This document shows, piece after piece, positions 1-8,350 of a stretch of 64,000 bases of DNA. A program made the position numbers and the translations under genes. This DNA comes from Gloeocapsa sp. DLM2.Bin57 (GTDB lineage: Bacteria > Cyanobacteriota > Cyanobacteriia > Cyanobacteriales > Gloeocapsaceae): NCBI GenBank assembly GCA_007693955.1, contig RECR01000050.1, forward strand, positions 1 through 64,000, written 5' to 3'. Below the pieces are notes generated by a model. That model did no database searches and had not been told where the DNA came from. It saw only the letters and a list, made by a program, of their open reading frames with translations. Position 1 is the stretch's first letter. Each line of letters begins with the position of its first letter.

Positions 1-2
1 AT

Positions 3-116
3 ACCGAAAAATTAGCTAAAATCGCCCTGAATGGTCAAGTAAGAATGGGTAAACCAGGAGCATCTGCGGCTATAGCTAAAAGTCTATTGGCAAAAAGTGT
101 TTATGAAAAAACATAA
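3..116 (+). CDS. C-terminal end of a truncated gene, possibly a glycosyltransferase-like protein
   Basis: An open frame enters from the left edge of the window and ends at TAA 114-116, giving the last 37 residues. The tail contains R-M-G-K-P-G-A-S-A-A-I-A close to the terminus. That pattern resembles the end of cyanobacterial proteins related to lipid-A-disaccharide synthase or MurG-type glycosyltransferases. This is a weak resemblance from memory, and most of the protein lies outside the window. The methyltransferase gene follows 50 bases downstream on the same strand. Confidence 0.45.
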   Translation, partial: TEKLAKIALNGQVRMGKPGASAAIAKSLLAKSVYEKT

Positions 117-166
117 TCTGATATAATAGCAAACTAGATATTGTAACTTAAAATAAATTAAAAATA

Positions 167-862
167 ATGTATCGTTCAATTATTGTCAAAATCGCCAGCA
201 AATTAAAAACCCAAAAATGTGGATTAGAGGATGAATTAAAAGCTTTGGGAAAAACAAGGTGGCTCGATTTAGGAAGTAAAGGGTTCAACAAAGGTTTTTG
301 TTGTATGAATATTGGCGAACTTGAAGATGATAAAAAACAGTTTTCGGATCGTTATTATGAGATGAATGCGTTGGAATTAACAGAATTAGATTATGAAAAA
401 TTAGGAAAGTTTGACTTAATTAGAATGCAGCACGTCTTTGAACATTTTAGCTTTGAAGAAGGAATTGTACTGTTAAAAAATTGTGCAAAATTATTAGATA
501 TAGATGGTTATTTATTAATAACAGTACCTGATTTAAAAATAATGGCTCAAGAATATTTAAGCAATTATAAAAACTTCACAAGATATAGGGATTTTGCGAT
601 TAGATATCGAGAATTACCCGAAGATGTACCAGCAAGTTGTGTATTTTCAGTTTTTGCTCATCAAAGTGGCTATAGAATACCACTAATACCAGGAGATGCC
701 CATAAATGGTGTTACGATTATGAAGGATTAGAATATCAAGTACAAAGGGTAAATGAATTTAAGAACATCAGAAAACTAGGATTATTTGATTCTCTGGCTG
801 GAATACCATTTACCCATAATCGCCCTTATCAAGACGTTTGTTTAATAGCTCAAAAAAAATAA
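167..862 (+). CDS. class I SAM-dependent methyltransferase
   Basis: The 231-residue protein has a short Rossmann methyltransferase core. A glycine-containing motif I (W-L-D-L-G-S) lies near residues 52-57, and an acidic/hydrophobic stretch with F-D-L-I-R-M-Q-H-V-F-E-H-F near residues 84-96 is typical of methyltransferases acting on small molecules or sugars. A P-D-L-K motif follows the post-motif-III strand. Motif I lacks the full GxGxG, which is common in this loosely defined group. The substrate is unknown. A Wzm/Wzt exporter and another methyltransferase lie about 4-6 kb downstream, so a role in glycan modification is possible but only inferred. Confidence 0.75.
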   Translation: MYRSIIVKIASKLKTQKCGLEDELKALGKTRWLDLGSKGFNKGFCCMNIGELEDDKKQFSDRYYEMNALELTELDYEKLGKFDLIRMQHVFEHFSFEEGIVLLKNCAKLLDIDGYLLITVPDLKIMAQEYLSNYKNFTRYRDFAIRYRELPEDVPASCVFSVFAHQSGYRIPLIPGDAHKWCYDYEGLEYQVQRVNEFKNIRKLGLFDSLAGIPFTHNRPYQDVCLIAQKK

Positions 863-944
863 GGCATTCTCAATTTTATCTTAGGGAATATTCTTTCAGC
901 AATATGGCAAAATGAAGAATGAACCCTTAAAAAAATAATCACCA

Positions 945-2018
945 ATGACAGTTACTCTAGCAGCACCTAAGCAAACCCGTCGCCTCGTTTTTCCCTTCAC
1001 CGCTATAGTGGGACAAGAAGAAATGAAACTAGCACTGCTGCTAAACGTCATCGACCCCAAAATAGGTGGAGTGATGATCATGGGCGATCGCGGTACAGGT
1101 AAATCTACCACAATACGCGCCCTAGCTGACCTACTCCCAGAGATAGAAGTAGTCGCGGGAGACCCCTTTAACTCCCATCCCGTTGACCCAGAATTGATGA
1201 GTGATGAAGTTAGAGACAAGGTAACCCAAAGCATCCCCCTAGATATCGCCCAGAAAAAAGTCTCGATGATTGACTTACCCCTAGGCGCTACCGAAGATAG
1301 AGTCTGTGGTACAATAGATATTGAAAAAGCACTTTCAGAAGGTGTCAAAGCCTTTGAGCCAGGATTACTAGCTAAAGCTAATCGAGGCATACTCTACGTA
1401 GATGAAGTTAACCTTCTTGATGACCACCTCGTAGATGTTTTACTAGACTCAGCAGCTAGCGGGTGGAATACCGTAGAAAGAGAGGGAATCTCCATCCGTC
1501 ACCCCGCGCGTTTTGTTTTAGTTGGATCAGGTAACCCCGAAGAAGGAGAATTAAGACCCCAATTATTAGATCGCTTCGGAATGCACGCCGAAATACGTAC
1601 AGTAAAAGAACCAAATCTACGGGTACAAATAGTCGAACAAAGAGCAGCTTTTGACCAACAACCCCAAGAATTTAGCGAAAAATATCAACAAGAACAAAAT
1701 AATCTCCAAGAAAAAATAGTTCAAGCCCAACAACTTTTACCTAAAGTTGATCTAGACTATGAATTAAAAGTGAAAATCTCCGAGGTTTGCGCTGAATTAG
1801 ACGTAGATGGACTCAGGGGTGATATCGTTACCAATCGCGCAGCTAAAGCTTTAGCTGCCTTTGAAGGACGTACCGAAGTCACCGTAGATGATATTCGTCG
1901 CGTCATTACCCTGTGTTTACGTCACAGACTGCGTAAAGATCCTCTAGAATCTATTGATTCTGGTTATAAAGTGCAAAAGATTTTTGCTCAAGTTTTTGGT
2001 CTAGAAATAGAGAACTAA
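945..2018 (+). CDS. chlI: magnesium chelatase ATPase subunit I
   Basis: This is the AAA+ motor subunit of Mg-chelatase, which with ChlD and ChlH inserts Mg2+ into protoporphyrin IX at the first committed step of chlorophyll synthesis. The 357-residue length is normal for ChlI. Walker A (GDRGTGKST) is at residues 47-55, Walker B (GILYVDEV) at 148-155 and the arginine-finger region RPQLLDRFG at 204-212. A C-terminal helical lid follows. The ATG start fits the usual N-terminus, with [10 protein letters not shown] before the first strand. An ABC ATPase gene follows after 6 bases, so co-transcription is possible although the functions differ. Confidence 0.98.
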   Translation: MTVTLAAPKQTRRLVFPFTAIVGQEEMKLALLLNVIDPKIGGVMIMGDRGTGKSTTIRALADLLPEIEVVAGDPFNSHPVDPELMSDEVRDKVTQSIPLDIAQKKVSMIDLPLGATEDRVCGTIDIEKALSEGVKAFEPGLLAKANRGILYVDEVNLLDDHLVDVLLDSAASGWNTVEREGISIRHPARFVLVGSGNPEEGELRPQLLDRFGMHAEIRTVKEPNLRVQIVEQRAAFDQQPQEFSEKYQQEQNNLQEKIVQAQQLLPKVDLDYELKVKISEVCAELDVDGLRGDIVTNRAAKALAAFEGRTEVTVDDIRRVITLCLRHRLRKDPLESIDSGYKVQKIFAQVFGLEIEN

Positions 2019-2024
2019 CCGTTA

Positions 2025-2825
2025 ATGAGTACACCCAACCTGAGTAAATCAGAACCTCTGATAGAATTAAAGGGAGCTTCTAAATCCTTTGGTGATAACT
2101 TGATTCTCGATGAAGTAGATTTAACTATTTACCCTAGAGACGCTTTAGTGCTTCTTGGACCTTCTGGTACAGGTAAATCAACGATTCTACGACTCATCGC
2201 GGGATTAATACCCTTAGATAAAGGTACAATTTATTTCAAAGGTCGAGAAAGACAAGGATTGATTGAAGATCACATCGAAAAATCTACCGCTATTAGTTTA
2301 GTTTTTCAACAATCAGCTCTCTTTGATTCCTTAACAGTAGGACAAAATGTAGGTTTTGTACTCTATGAACATTCCCAATTATCTCACAGCCAAATTGAGG
2401 AATTAGTAGAGGAAAAATTACAAATGGTTGGGTTACCAAAAACTAGTCATCTTTACCCGTCAGAATTATCTGGGGGAATGCGTAAACGAGTCAGTTTCGC
2501 GCGTGCGATTATGAATAATCCCGAAAATCCCCGAGATAACCCCGAAATTATCCTCTATGATGAACCTACAGCAGGTTTAGATCCTATTGCTTCTACGGTT
2601 ATCGAAGATTTAGTAGTGGATTTATATAAACAAGAAATCTGCAGTAGTTATGTTATGGTAACTCATCAAAGTAGTACTATTCGCCGTACATCGGGAACGA
2701 TTATTTTTTTATATCAAGGTAAAATTCAATGGCAAGGTACTTACGCAGAATATGAAAGCACGAATAATGAATTAGTGCGCCAATTTTTTGACGCCAGTAT
2801 CACCGGACCTATTAAAGTAAATTAG
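2025..2825 (+). CDS. ABC transporter ATP-binding protein, MlaF/TGD3-like
   Basis: This is a 266-residue ABC ATPase. Walker A (GPSGTGKST) is at residues 45-53, the signature LSGGM at 148-152 and Walker B (IILYDEP) at 175-181. The sequence around the signature (LSGGMRKRVSFARA) is characteristic of the MlaF/Ttg2A branch that drives MCE-type lipid transport. The next gene, 14 bases downstream, encodes an MCE-domain protein, which supports the assignment. The partner permease (MlaE-like) is not in this window. Likely substrate: envelope or thylakoid lipids, by analogy with bacterial Mla and plant TGD systems. Confidence 0.9.
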   Translation: MSTPNLSKSEPLIELKGASKSFGDNLILDEVDLTIYPRDALVLLGPSGTGKSTILRLIAGLIPLDKGTIYFKGRERQGLIEDHIEKSTAISLVFQQSALFDSLTVGQNVGFVLYEHSQLSHSQIEELVEEKLQMVGLPKTSHLYPSELSGGMRKRVSFARAIMNNPENPRDNPEIILYDEPTAGLDPIASTVIEDLVVDLYKQEICSSYVMVTHQSSTIRRTSGTIIFLYQGKIQWQGTYAEYESTNNELVRQFFDASITGPIKVN

Positions 2826-2839
2826 AGGTAAGATTTAAA

Positions 2840-4033
2840 ATGCGATCGCGCTTAACCAGAGAAGGCTCTGTTGGCTTATTAATTTTATGCGGATTCTTGA
2901 CTATAGGGGGTATTATCTTTTGGTTAAAAGGCGCTCAATTTGGACGTACTAGCTATCAAATTAAGGTAGATTTCCCCCAAGCGTCAGGATTAATGGTCGG
3001 TAGTGCAGTATTATTTAGAGGAGTACAAGTAGGTAGGGTTGTCGCTATTACTCCTCAAACCAATGGTATCGAAGCTGTATTAGAAATATCCCCAGTTGAT
3101 TTACGTATGCCACCTGATTTGATGATTGAACCTGGACGTTTTGGCTTAATCGGAGAAGCTTTAGTAGAAATTAACCCTACTACTCTCTTAACTCAAGATG
3201 TTGGTACTATGACCGCTATTAGTCCTGATTGTGACTCTAGTGTTATAGTTTGTGACCAAGATAGTTTTCAAGGTATAGCTGTACCACAATTACTAACTAC
3301 TCTAGGAAGAGTCGCTGAACTCTATGCTGATCCTGAATTTTACGAAAGTCTTATAGCCGCTACTAATGGAATTGAAAGAGCTACGAATGAAATCAGCTCT
3401 CTCAGTCAAGATGTCTCACGCTTAGTAGCTCAAATTGAAGGAGAATTAGACCAATTTAGTGCTGATAGTACAAAACTTATCAATAGTCTAGCTACAACTT
3501 CTGATGATATCAGTAACTTAAGTAGAGAAATAACTACCGTAGGACAAAATGTTAATGATTTAATTGCGACTAATAGCGATACCATCGCTAGTACAATCGC
3601 GAGTATTAATCAAAGTAGCGATGAATTGACCCTATTATTACAAGAAATCCGCCCCACTATTGCTAGAATAGATACAGCGATCGCTGATACTGATTTAACT
3701 CAACTAATCAATAATGTTGAAGTACTCAGCGCTAATTTAAAAGAATTTTCTACACAACTTAACAGCGAAAGTAACTTATTAGTCATTCAACAAACCCTAG
3801 ATTCAGCCAGAGCAACTTTTGCTAACGCTGAGAAAATTACCGCAGATTTAGATCAGTTAACAGGAGATCCTCAATTTCGTAATAACGTGAGAAGACTAGT
3901 TGATGGTTTGAGTCAGTTAGTTTCTTCTACCCAACAGTTAGAAAGAAGAGTACAAACAGCCCAAGTTTTAAACGCGGTAAGTCAATCAACAGAATCCCTC
4001 CCTCAACCAGTTTTGCTCAAACCTGCTAAATAA
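2840..4033 (+). CDS. MCE-domain lipid transport protein, MlaD/TGD2-like
   Basis: The 397-residue protein has one N-terminal membrane anchor (about residues 10-30) followed by an MCE domain (about residues 38-115, containing V-D-F-P-Q-A-S-G-L and G-V-Q-V-G-R-V). The long C-terminal region is predicted helical, rich in Ser, Thr, Asn and Ile, and looks like a coiled coil or tunnel-forming needle. In the family, such proteins form hexameric rings or tubes that carry lipids across the periplasm. It sits 14 bases after the cognate ATPase gene, so the two are almost certainly one operon. Confidence 0.9.
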   Translation: MRSRLTREGSVGLLILCGFLTIGGIIFWLKGAQFGRTSYQIKVDFPQASGLMVGSAVLFRGVQVGRVVAITPQTNGIEAVLEISPVDLRMPPDLMIEPGRFGLIGEALVEINPTTLLTQDVGTMTAISPDCDSSVIVCDQDSFQGIAVPQLLTTLGRVAELYADPEFYESLIAATNGIERATNEISSLSQDVSRLVAQIEGELDQFSADSTKLINSLATTSDDISNLSREITTVGQNVNDLIATNSDTIASTIASINQSSDELTLLLQEIRPTIARIDTAIADTDLTQLINNVEVLSANLKEFSTQLNSESNLLVIQQTLDSARATFANAEKITADLDQLTGDPQFRNNVRRLVDGLSQLVSSTQQLERRVQTAQVLNAVSQSTESLPQPVLLKPAK

Positions 4034-4113
4034 AGCGACGTATCGCCCTGAGCAAGATTGTCCAGATCGTGGCATAATGACTTAGAATAATATCTTTTCC
4101 TAGGGGTATAGTC

Positions 4114-4977
4114 TTGGATTTTTTGCCTAATCATTCTCAAAACATCAACAGTTTTCAGGAACAGGTAACCGTTATTAAACCCCCTTCTAACTCCTTACGG
4201 TTCAATTTTGCAGAGGTTTATCAGTATCGTCATTTAATCTGGAATTTAGTACGCCGAGATATCAAGGTACAGTTTAATCAGATGTATCTAGGGATTTTTT
4301 GGGCTACAGTTAGACCATTACTGATGATGTCCATTTTTGCTCTGTTTAAAACCTTTTCTGGTGCTAATTTACACGTTCCTATTCCCTATTCTGTCTATGT
4401 CTATAGTGGGTTAATCCTCTGGTTTTATTTCGTCGAAGCGACTACCCTGACAGCGAGAAGTTTAGAAAAAAACGCTAGTTTAATCACTAAGGTTTATTTT
4501 CCTCGCATTATCACTATGATTGTTCCAGGTATAGCTAGTTTATACGGTTTTTCGGTAGCCATACTTCCTCTGGTAGTCATGATGTTTTGGCAAGGGGTTT
4601 ACCCTAATTGGCGCTTAATCCTACTACCTATGATTGTATTTCAGTGTATGGCTTTAGTTTTAGCTGTTGGGTTAATTTTTGGTTCGCTTTCTTTAGATAG
4701 TAAAGATTTCGATCGCCTTTTAAATCAAATTTTATATCTAGGTTTATACGTTTCTCCTGTTATTTTTGCTCCTGGTTTGATTCCTGAAGCGGGAAGACCT
4801 GTTTATTTTCTTAATCCTATGGCGGGAATTTTACTCGCTTTTCGTTCTACACTATTCGCTGATTTTCCTTTTCCTGTTTGGCAATGGTTATATTCAGTAT
4901 TAGCAACAATTTTGTTTTTAATTAGTGGTTTGCTAATTTATCATAAAGTACAAGCTTTTATAGCAGATAAGCTATGA
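4114..4977 (+). CDS. polysaccharide export ABC permease, Wzm-like
   Basis: This is a 287-residue ABC-2 type permease with about six membrane segments. It starts at a TTG codon: the next in-frame Met is beyond residue 55, inside the conserved domain, so TTG is the only sensible start. The family exports O-antigen or other undecaprenyl-linked glycans with a Wzt ATPase. The stop codon overlaps the Wzt-like start in an ATGA arrangement (4974-4977), indicating translational coupling. The motif N-L-V-R-R-D-I-K-V-Q-F before the first helix is typical of the RfbA/TagG permease group. Confidence 0.92.
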   Translation: MDFLPNHSQNINSFQEQVTVIKPPSNSLRFNFAEVYQYRHLIWNLVRRDIKVQFNQMYLGIFWATVRPLLMMSIFALFKTFSGANLHVPIPYSVYVYSGLILWFYFVEATTLTARSLEKNASLITKVYFPRIITMIVPGIASLYGFSVAILPLVVMMFWQGVYPNWRLILLPMIVFQCMALVLAVGLIFGSLSLDSKDFDRLLNQILYLGLYVSPVIFAPGLIPEAGRPVYFLNPMAGILLAFRSTLFADFPFPVWQWLYSVLATILFLISGLLIYHKVQAFIADKL

Positions 4978-6287
4978 CCTTATTCAATCAACCAGTTATT
5001 TCAGTTATTGAACTATCGAAAAAATACTATTTAGGTTCAGAAAATTATCAAGTTACTGAGCGAATAATTCGTAAATTCAAACAAAAACTCAAAGGAATAA
5101 AAAGAGATGAATCTCAAATTATTTGGGCACTAAAAAACGTTAATTTTGATATCTATCAAGGGGAAAAAGTAGGCATAATTGGCAAAAATGGCGCAGGTAA
5201 ATCCACTTTATTAAAAATACTATCTAGATTAGTTTACCCCACAGAAGGAAGAGCCGTTATTAGGGGTAGAATCGCTTCTTTACTCGAAGTAGGAACGGGA
5301 TTTAATGATAATCTCTCGGGAAGAGATAATATCTATCTCAATGCTTCTCTACATGGATTACAACGTCAAGAAATCGATGCTATCTTTGATGATGTGGTTG
5401 AGTTTTCCGAAATAGGTAAGTTTTTAGATACTCCCGTTAAACATTATTCTAGTGGGATGCGTATGCGTCTAGCTTTCGCAGTAGCTGCTCATCTTGACCC
5501 TGATATCTTATTATTAGATGAAGTACTCGCAGTAGGTGACGTCTCCTTTCAACAAAAGTGTCTCCAACGCGTAGAAGGGTTAACCTCAGCAGGAAGAACA
5601 GTTATATTTGTATCCCATAGTATGGATTCAGTAGCGCGTTTCTGCGATCGCTGTATCTGGTTAGATCAAGGTCAAATCGTCGCTGATGACTCCACCGAAA
5701 CGGTTATCTCTCAATACATAGAAAAAGTTATGAGTGTAACCTCTCAATGGTCTTCTCATCCCGGACATTCTCCACAGCTACCCGATTTTCGCTTAATCTC
5801 AGTTAGGGTAGTTAATCGTAACCGAGAAACCGTGACTACAGTACCAGTTTATGAGGAAACAGGAATAGAATTAGTATATGAGATATATAAGACTAATAAA
5901 AATATTCAACCTACCCTACACTTTAAAACAGCAACCAATCAATTTGCTTTCGCGATCGCTTATACAGATCCTGAGTATATGTACCAACCACCCCAACCAG
6001 GAAGATACCAGGTGATCGCCTGGATTCCTGCGAATCTACTTAATATCGGGTTGATGCACGTAACTATCGTTATGGTTACACCTGATCCCTTTGAAGAATA
6101 TCTTACCCTAGAAAGGGCGATATCTTTTAACGTTCACGAAACCGAAGGAATTCCCAACACCGCTAGAGGATTATTTGCGCGAGATTTTCCTGGTACAATA
6201 AGACCTCTATTAACTTGGGAAACAACCTATAGCAGGAGTCAGGAGTCAGGAAACAGGAGTCAGGAGGGAAATCGAGGCTACGTTTAG
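4974..6287 (+). CDS. polysaccharide export ABC ATPase, Wzt-like, with C-terminal glycan-binding domain
   Basis: The N-terminal 250 residues form an ABC ATPase. Walker A (GKNGAGKST) is at 70-78, the signature YSSGM at 158-162 and Walker B (ILLLDEV) at 178-184. Residues about 265-415 match the extra C-terminal beta-sandwich of Wzt proteins, which reads the terminal modification of the glycan. The gene overlaps the permease by 4 bases. The last 20 or so residues are encoded by a tandem AGGAGTC-type repeat (about 6233-6267) and are low-complexity Ser, Gln, Glu and Asn. This tail looks like an intergenic repeat that moved the stop codon, rather than part of the domain. The ATG start is well supported by the overlap. 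Confidence 0.93.
   Translation: MTLFNQPVISVIELSKKYYLGSENYQVTERIIRKFKQKLKGIKRDESQIIWALKNVNFDIYQGEKVGIIGKNGAGKSTLLKILSRLVYPTEGRAVIRGRIASLLEVGTGFNDNLSGRDNIYLNASLHGLQRQEIDAIFDDVVEFSEIGKFLDTPVKHYSSGMRMRLAFAVAAHLDPDILLLDEVLAVGDVSFQQKCLQRVEGLTSAGRTVIFVSHSMDSVARFCDRCIWLDQGQIVADDSTETVISQYIEKVMSVTSQWSSHPGHSPQLPDFRLISVRVVNRNRETVTTVPVYEETGIELVYEIYKTNKNIQPTLHFKTATNQFAFAIAYTDPEYMYQPPQPGRYQVIAWIPANLLNIGLMHVTIVMVTPDPFEEYLTLERAISFNVHETEGIPNTARGLFARDFPGTIRPLLTWETTYSRSQESGNRSQEGNRGYV
6233..6267. repeat. tandem AGGAGTC repeat at the 3' end of the Wzt-like gene
   Basis: Four near-identical units of CAGGAGT/CAGGAA, about 7 bases each, cover the end of the coding sequence. They give the protein its Ser-Arg-Ser-Gln-Glu-Ser-type tail. 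Similar purine-rich heptamer repeats are usually intergenic in cyanobacteria. Confidence 0.75.
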
Positions 6288-6328
6288 CTTTCACTCCTTA
6301 AGAATGTCAAACTACTTACCAAAATAAA

Positions 6329-7018
6329 ATGTTATTTGATCAAGACTATTATCTCTCTATTAATCACGCGCGTTGGGAAACAGCTAAACCCATTATCCAA
6401 ACTATCCAAACAATTACCCCTCTCCATACTTGTTTAGATGTAGGTTGTGGTCCTGGTTGGTTTGCTGATAAACTAGTTAATCTAGGACTCAAAGTACAAG
6501 GTATCGATGGTCGTCAAGACTTGTTAGATATCGCTAGTCAAAGAGTCCCTGATGGTAATTTTAGCCTAGTTGACGTTGAATCCAAAACAGCTATGTCAAA
6601 CCTACAAACCGCTGATTTAGTCTTTTGTTTTGGTTTAATCTATCATACCGAAAACCCCTTTAGAGTAATTCGTAACCTCGCTTCTCTAACCCAAAAAATC
6701 TTATTTATCGAAAGTATGGTTATTCCTGTTGATCAACCCGTGAGTTGGTTAGTAGAAGAGGGAAAAAATGAGACCCAAGGGTTAACTTATCACGCGATGA
6801 TTCCTAGTAGCAGTTGTTTAGTTAAAATGCTTCAAGTCTCGGGAATACCCCATATCTATCGCTATACAGCTAAGATTGAGCATATCGATTTTCTAGATAC
6901 CCCTGAAAAACATCGACGTCGTCAAGTATTTCTCGCTAGTCAGATACCCCTGAATTTAACTGATTTTATTAAAGTTGCTCAGATAGAAACCCCTAAATAT
7001 GATTTTAGTAAAACCTAA
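6329..7018 (+). CDS. class I SAM-dependent methyltransferase
   Basis: This 229-residue methyltransferase has a clear motif I, C-L-D-V-G-C-G-P-G-W-F, at residues 36-46. An acidic strand end (G-I-D-G) binds the SAM ribose, and motif IV-like A-D-L-V-F-C-F-G-L-I-Y-H lies near residues 93-104. That arrangement is common in sugar and lipid methyltransferases of the Methyltransf_11/23 type. It lies 41 bases after the Wzt-like gene on the same strand. In ABC-exported O-antigens, terminal methylation often stops chain growth and is recognised by the Wzt C-terminal domain, so a glycan chain-capping role is a reasonable inference. Confidence 0.85.
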   Translation: MLFDQDYYLSINHARWETAKPIIQTIQTITPLHTCLDVGCGPGWFADKLVNLGLKVQGIDGRQDLLDIASQRVPDGNFSLVDVESKTAMSNLQTADLVFCFGLIYHTENPFRVIRNLASLTQKILFIESMVIPVDQPVSWLVEEGKNETQGLTYHAMIPSSSCLVKMLQVSGIPHIYRYTAKIEHIDFLDTPEKHRRRQVFLASQIPLNLTDFIKVAQIETPKYDFSKT

Positions 7019-7027
7019 TATATAAGA

Positions 7028-7033
7028 TATAAT
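7028..7033 (+). promoter_or_regulatory. candidate -10 element upstream of bciB
   Basis: A perfect TATAAT lies 27 bases upstream of the bciB start codon. No convincing TTGACA-like -35 sits 16-18 bases upstream, so this is a tentative promoter call. Confidence 0.3.
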
Positions 7034-7059
7034 AATTCTGATTTAAAAACTAATTTAAC

Positions 7060-8253
7060 ATGACTTCAGTAGCACCTCATCACAAAGCCAAAGCGTTAAA
7101 ATCAGGTAGTCGTCGTCCTGCTAAAGAATTATGTAGTGAATGTGGATTGTGTGATACTTATTATATCCACTACGTTAAGGAAGCTTGTGCTTTTCTCAAT
7201 CAGCAGATAGCGGAATTAGAAGCAGAGTTTCACGGGAGAAGTCGTAAGCTAGAAGATGAAAACGAGTTATATTTTGGTGTACATCAACAGATGTTCGCCG
7301 CGCGCAAAAAAGAACCTATAGAAGGTGCACAATGGACGGGAATTGTTAGCGCGATCGCCTGTACCATGCTTACTGAGGGTAAGGTAGAAGGGGTAGTCTG
7401 TGTACAAAATACACCTGAAGATCGTTTTCAACCTATGCCTATTTTAGCCACTACTCCTGCAGAAATTCTCGCAGCTAGAGTTAATAAACCCACTCTCTCT
7501 CCTAATCTTTCTATTCTTGAACAAATCGAACAATCGGGAATGAAACGAATTCTCGCTATTGGGGTTGGTTGTCAAATTCAAGCTTTACGTGCAGTAGAAA
7601 AACAATTAGGATTAGAAAAACTCTATGTTTTGGGGACTCCCTGTGTAGATAACGTTACCCGAGAAGGGTTACAGAAGTTTTTAGACACTACGAGTAAATC
7701 TCCTGATACGGTAGTTCATTACGAGTTTATGCAGGATTTTCAGGTACACTTTAAACACATAGATGGATCTATCGAAAAAGTACCCTTTTTTGGACTGAAA
7801 ACTAACCAATTAAAAGACGTTTTTGCGCCATCCTGTATGACTTGTTTTGACTACGTCAATTCTTTGGCTGATTTAGTGGTAGGCTATATGGGTGCTCCTT
7901 TTGGGTGGCAATGGTTGGTAGTGCGTAATGATCTAGGTCAAGAAATGCTAGATGTAGTCTGGTCACAATTAGATACTCAACCTGTTTCTTCTCAAGGTAA
8001 TAGACATCAAGCTGTACAACAGAGTATCCCCGCTTATGATCAGGGTGTAACTCTGCCGATGTGGGCGGCTAAATTAATGGGGGTAGTTATCGAGAAAATA
8101 GGACCTAAAGGTTTAGAATACGCTCGTTTCTCCATTGATTCTCATTTTACCCGTAATTATCTCTATGTTAAGCGCAATTACCCCGAAAAATTAGCCCAAC
8201 ACGTCCCGGAATACGCCCAAAAAATCGTTAACCAGTATAAGTTACCCGAATAA
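7060..8253 (+). CDS. bciB: ferredoxin-dependent 3,8-divinyl (proto)chlorophyllide 8-vinyl reductase
   Basis: This 397-residue protein belongs to the FrhB/F420 hydrogenase beta family. It matches the cyanobacterial BciB enzyme (Slr1923 type), which reduces the 8-vinyl group of divinyl chlorophyllide to make monovinyl chlorophyll. An N-terminal CxxCxxC cluster (Cys25, Cys28, Cys31) and a later C-M-T-C-F-D-Y motif fit the Fe-S ligands of the family, and the flavin-binding region is G-A-P-F-G-W-Q-W. It is a different enzyme type from the NADPH-dependent BciA. Presence in the same window as chlI fits chlorophyll synthesis, but the two genes are 5 kb apart. Confidence 0.93.
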   Translation: MTSVAPHHKAKALKSGSRRPAKELCSECGLCDTYYIHYVKEACAFLNQQIAELEAEFHGRSRKLEDENELYFGVHQQMFAARKKEPIEGAQWTGIVSAIACTMLTEGKVEGVVCVQNTPEDRFQPMPILATTPAEILAARVNKPTLSPNLSILEQIEQSGMKRILAIGVGCQIQALRAVEKQLGLEKLYVLGTPCVDNVTREGLQKFLDTTSKSPDTVVHYEFMQDFQVHFKHIDGSIEKVPFFGLKTNQLKDVFAPSCMTCFDYVNSLADLVVGYMGAPFGWQWLVVRNDLGQEMLDVVWSQLDTQPVSSQGNRHQAVQQSIPAYDQGVTLPMWAAKLMGVVIEKIGPKGLEYARFSIDSHFTRNYLYVKRNYPEKLAQHVPEYAQKIVNQYKLPE

Positions 8254-8267
8254 GTAAGGTAGAGTTA

Positions 8268-8312
8268 GGTGGAACGGTGGAACGGTGGAACGGTATTCCG
8301 AATTCCGAATTC
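8268..8312. repeat. dispersed repeat: three GGTGGAAC units then TTCCGAA units
   Basis: The short gap between bciB and purB carries three tandem GGTGGAAC octamers (8268-8291), followed by GGTATTCCGAATTCCGAATTC. The same combination, with one octamer, occurs inverted at 21547-21570. A TTCCGAA-only version occurs at 59135-59157. These are probably members of a mobile or amplified intergenic repeat family. Confidence 0.8.
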
Positions 8313-8350
8313 TCCCACACTTCCCACACTCTCCATACTCTTCCCTCTTA

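Noticed and set aside
8268-8312. CRISPR-like array.
   Set aside because: Repeats are only 8 bases, directly adjacent and without spacers. There are no cas genes in the window.
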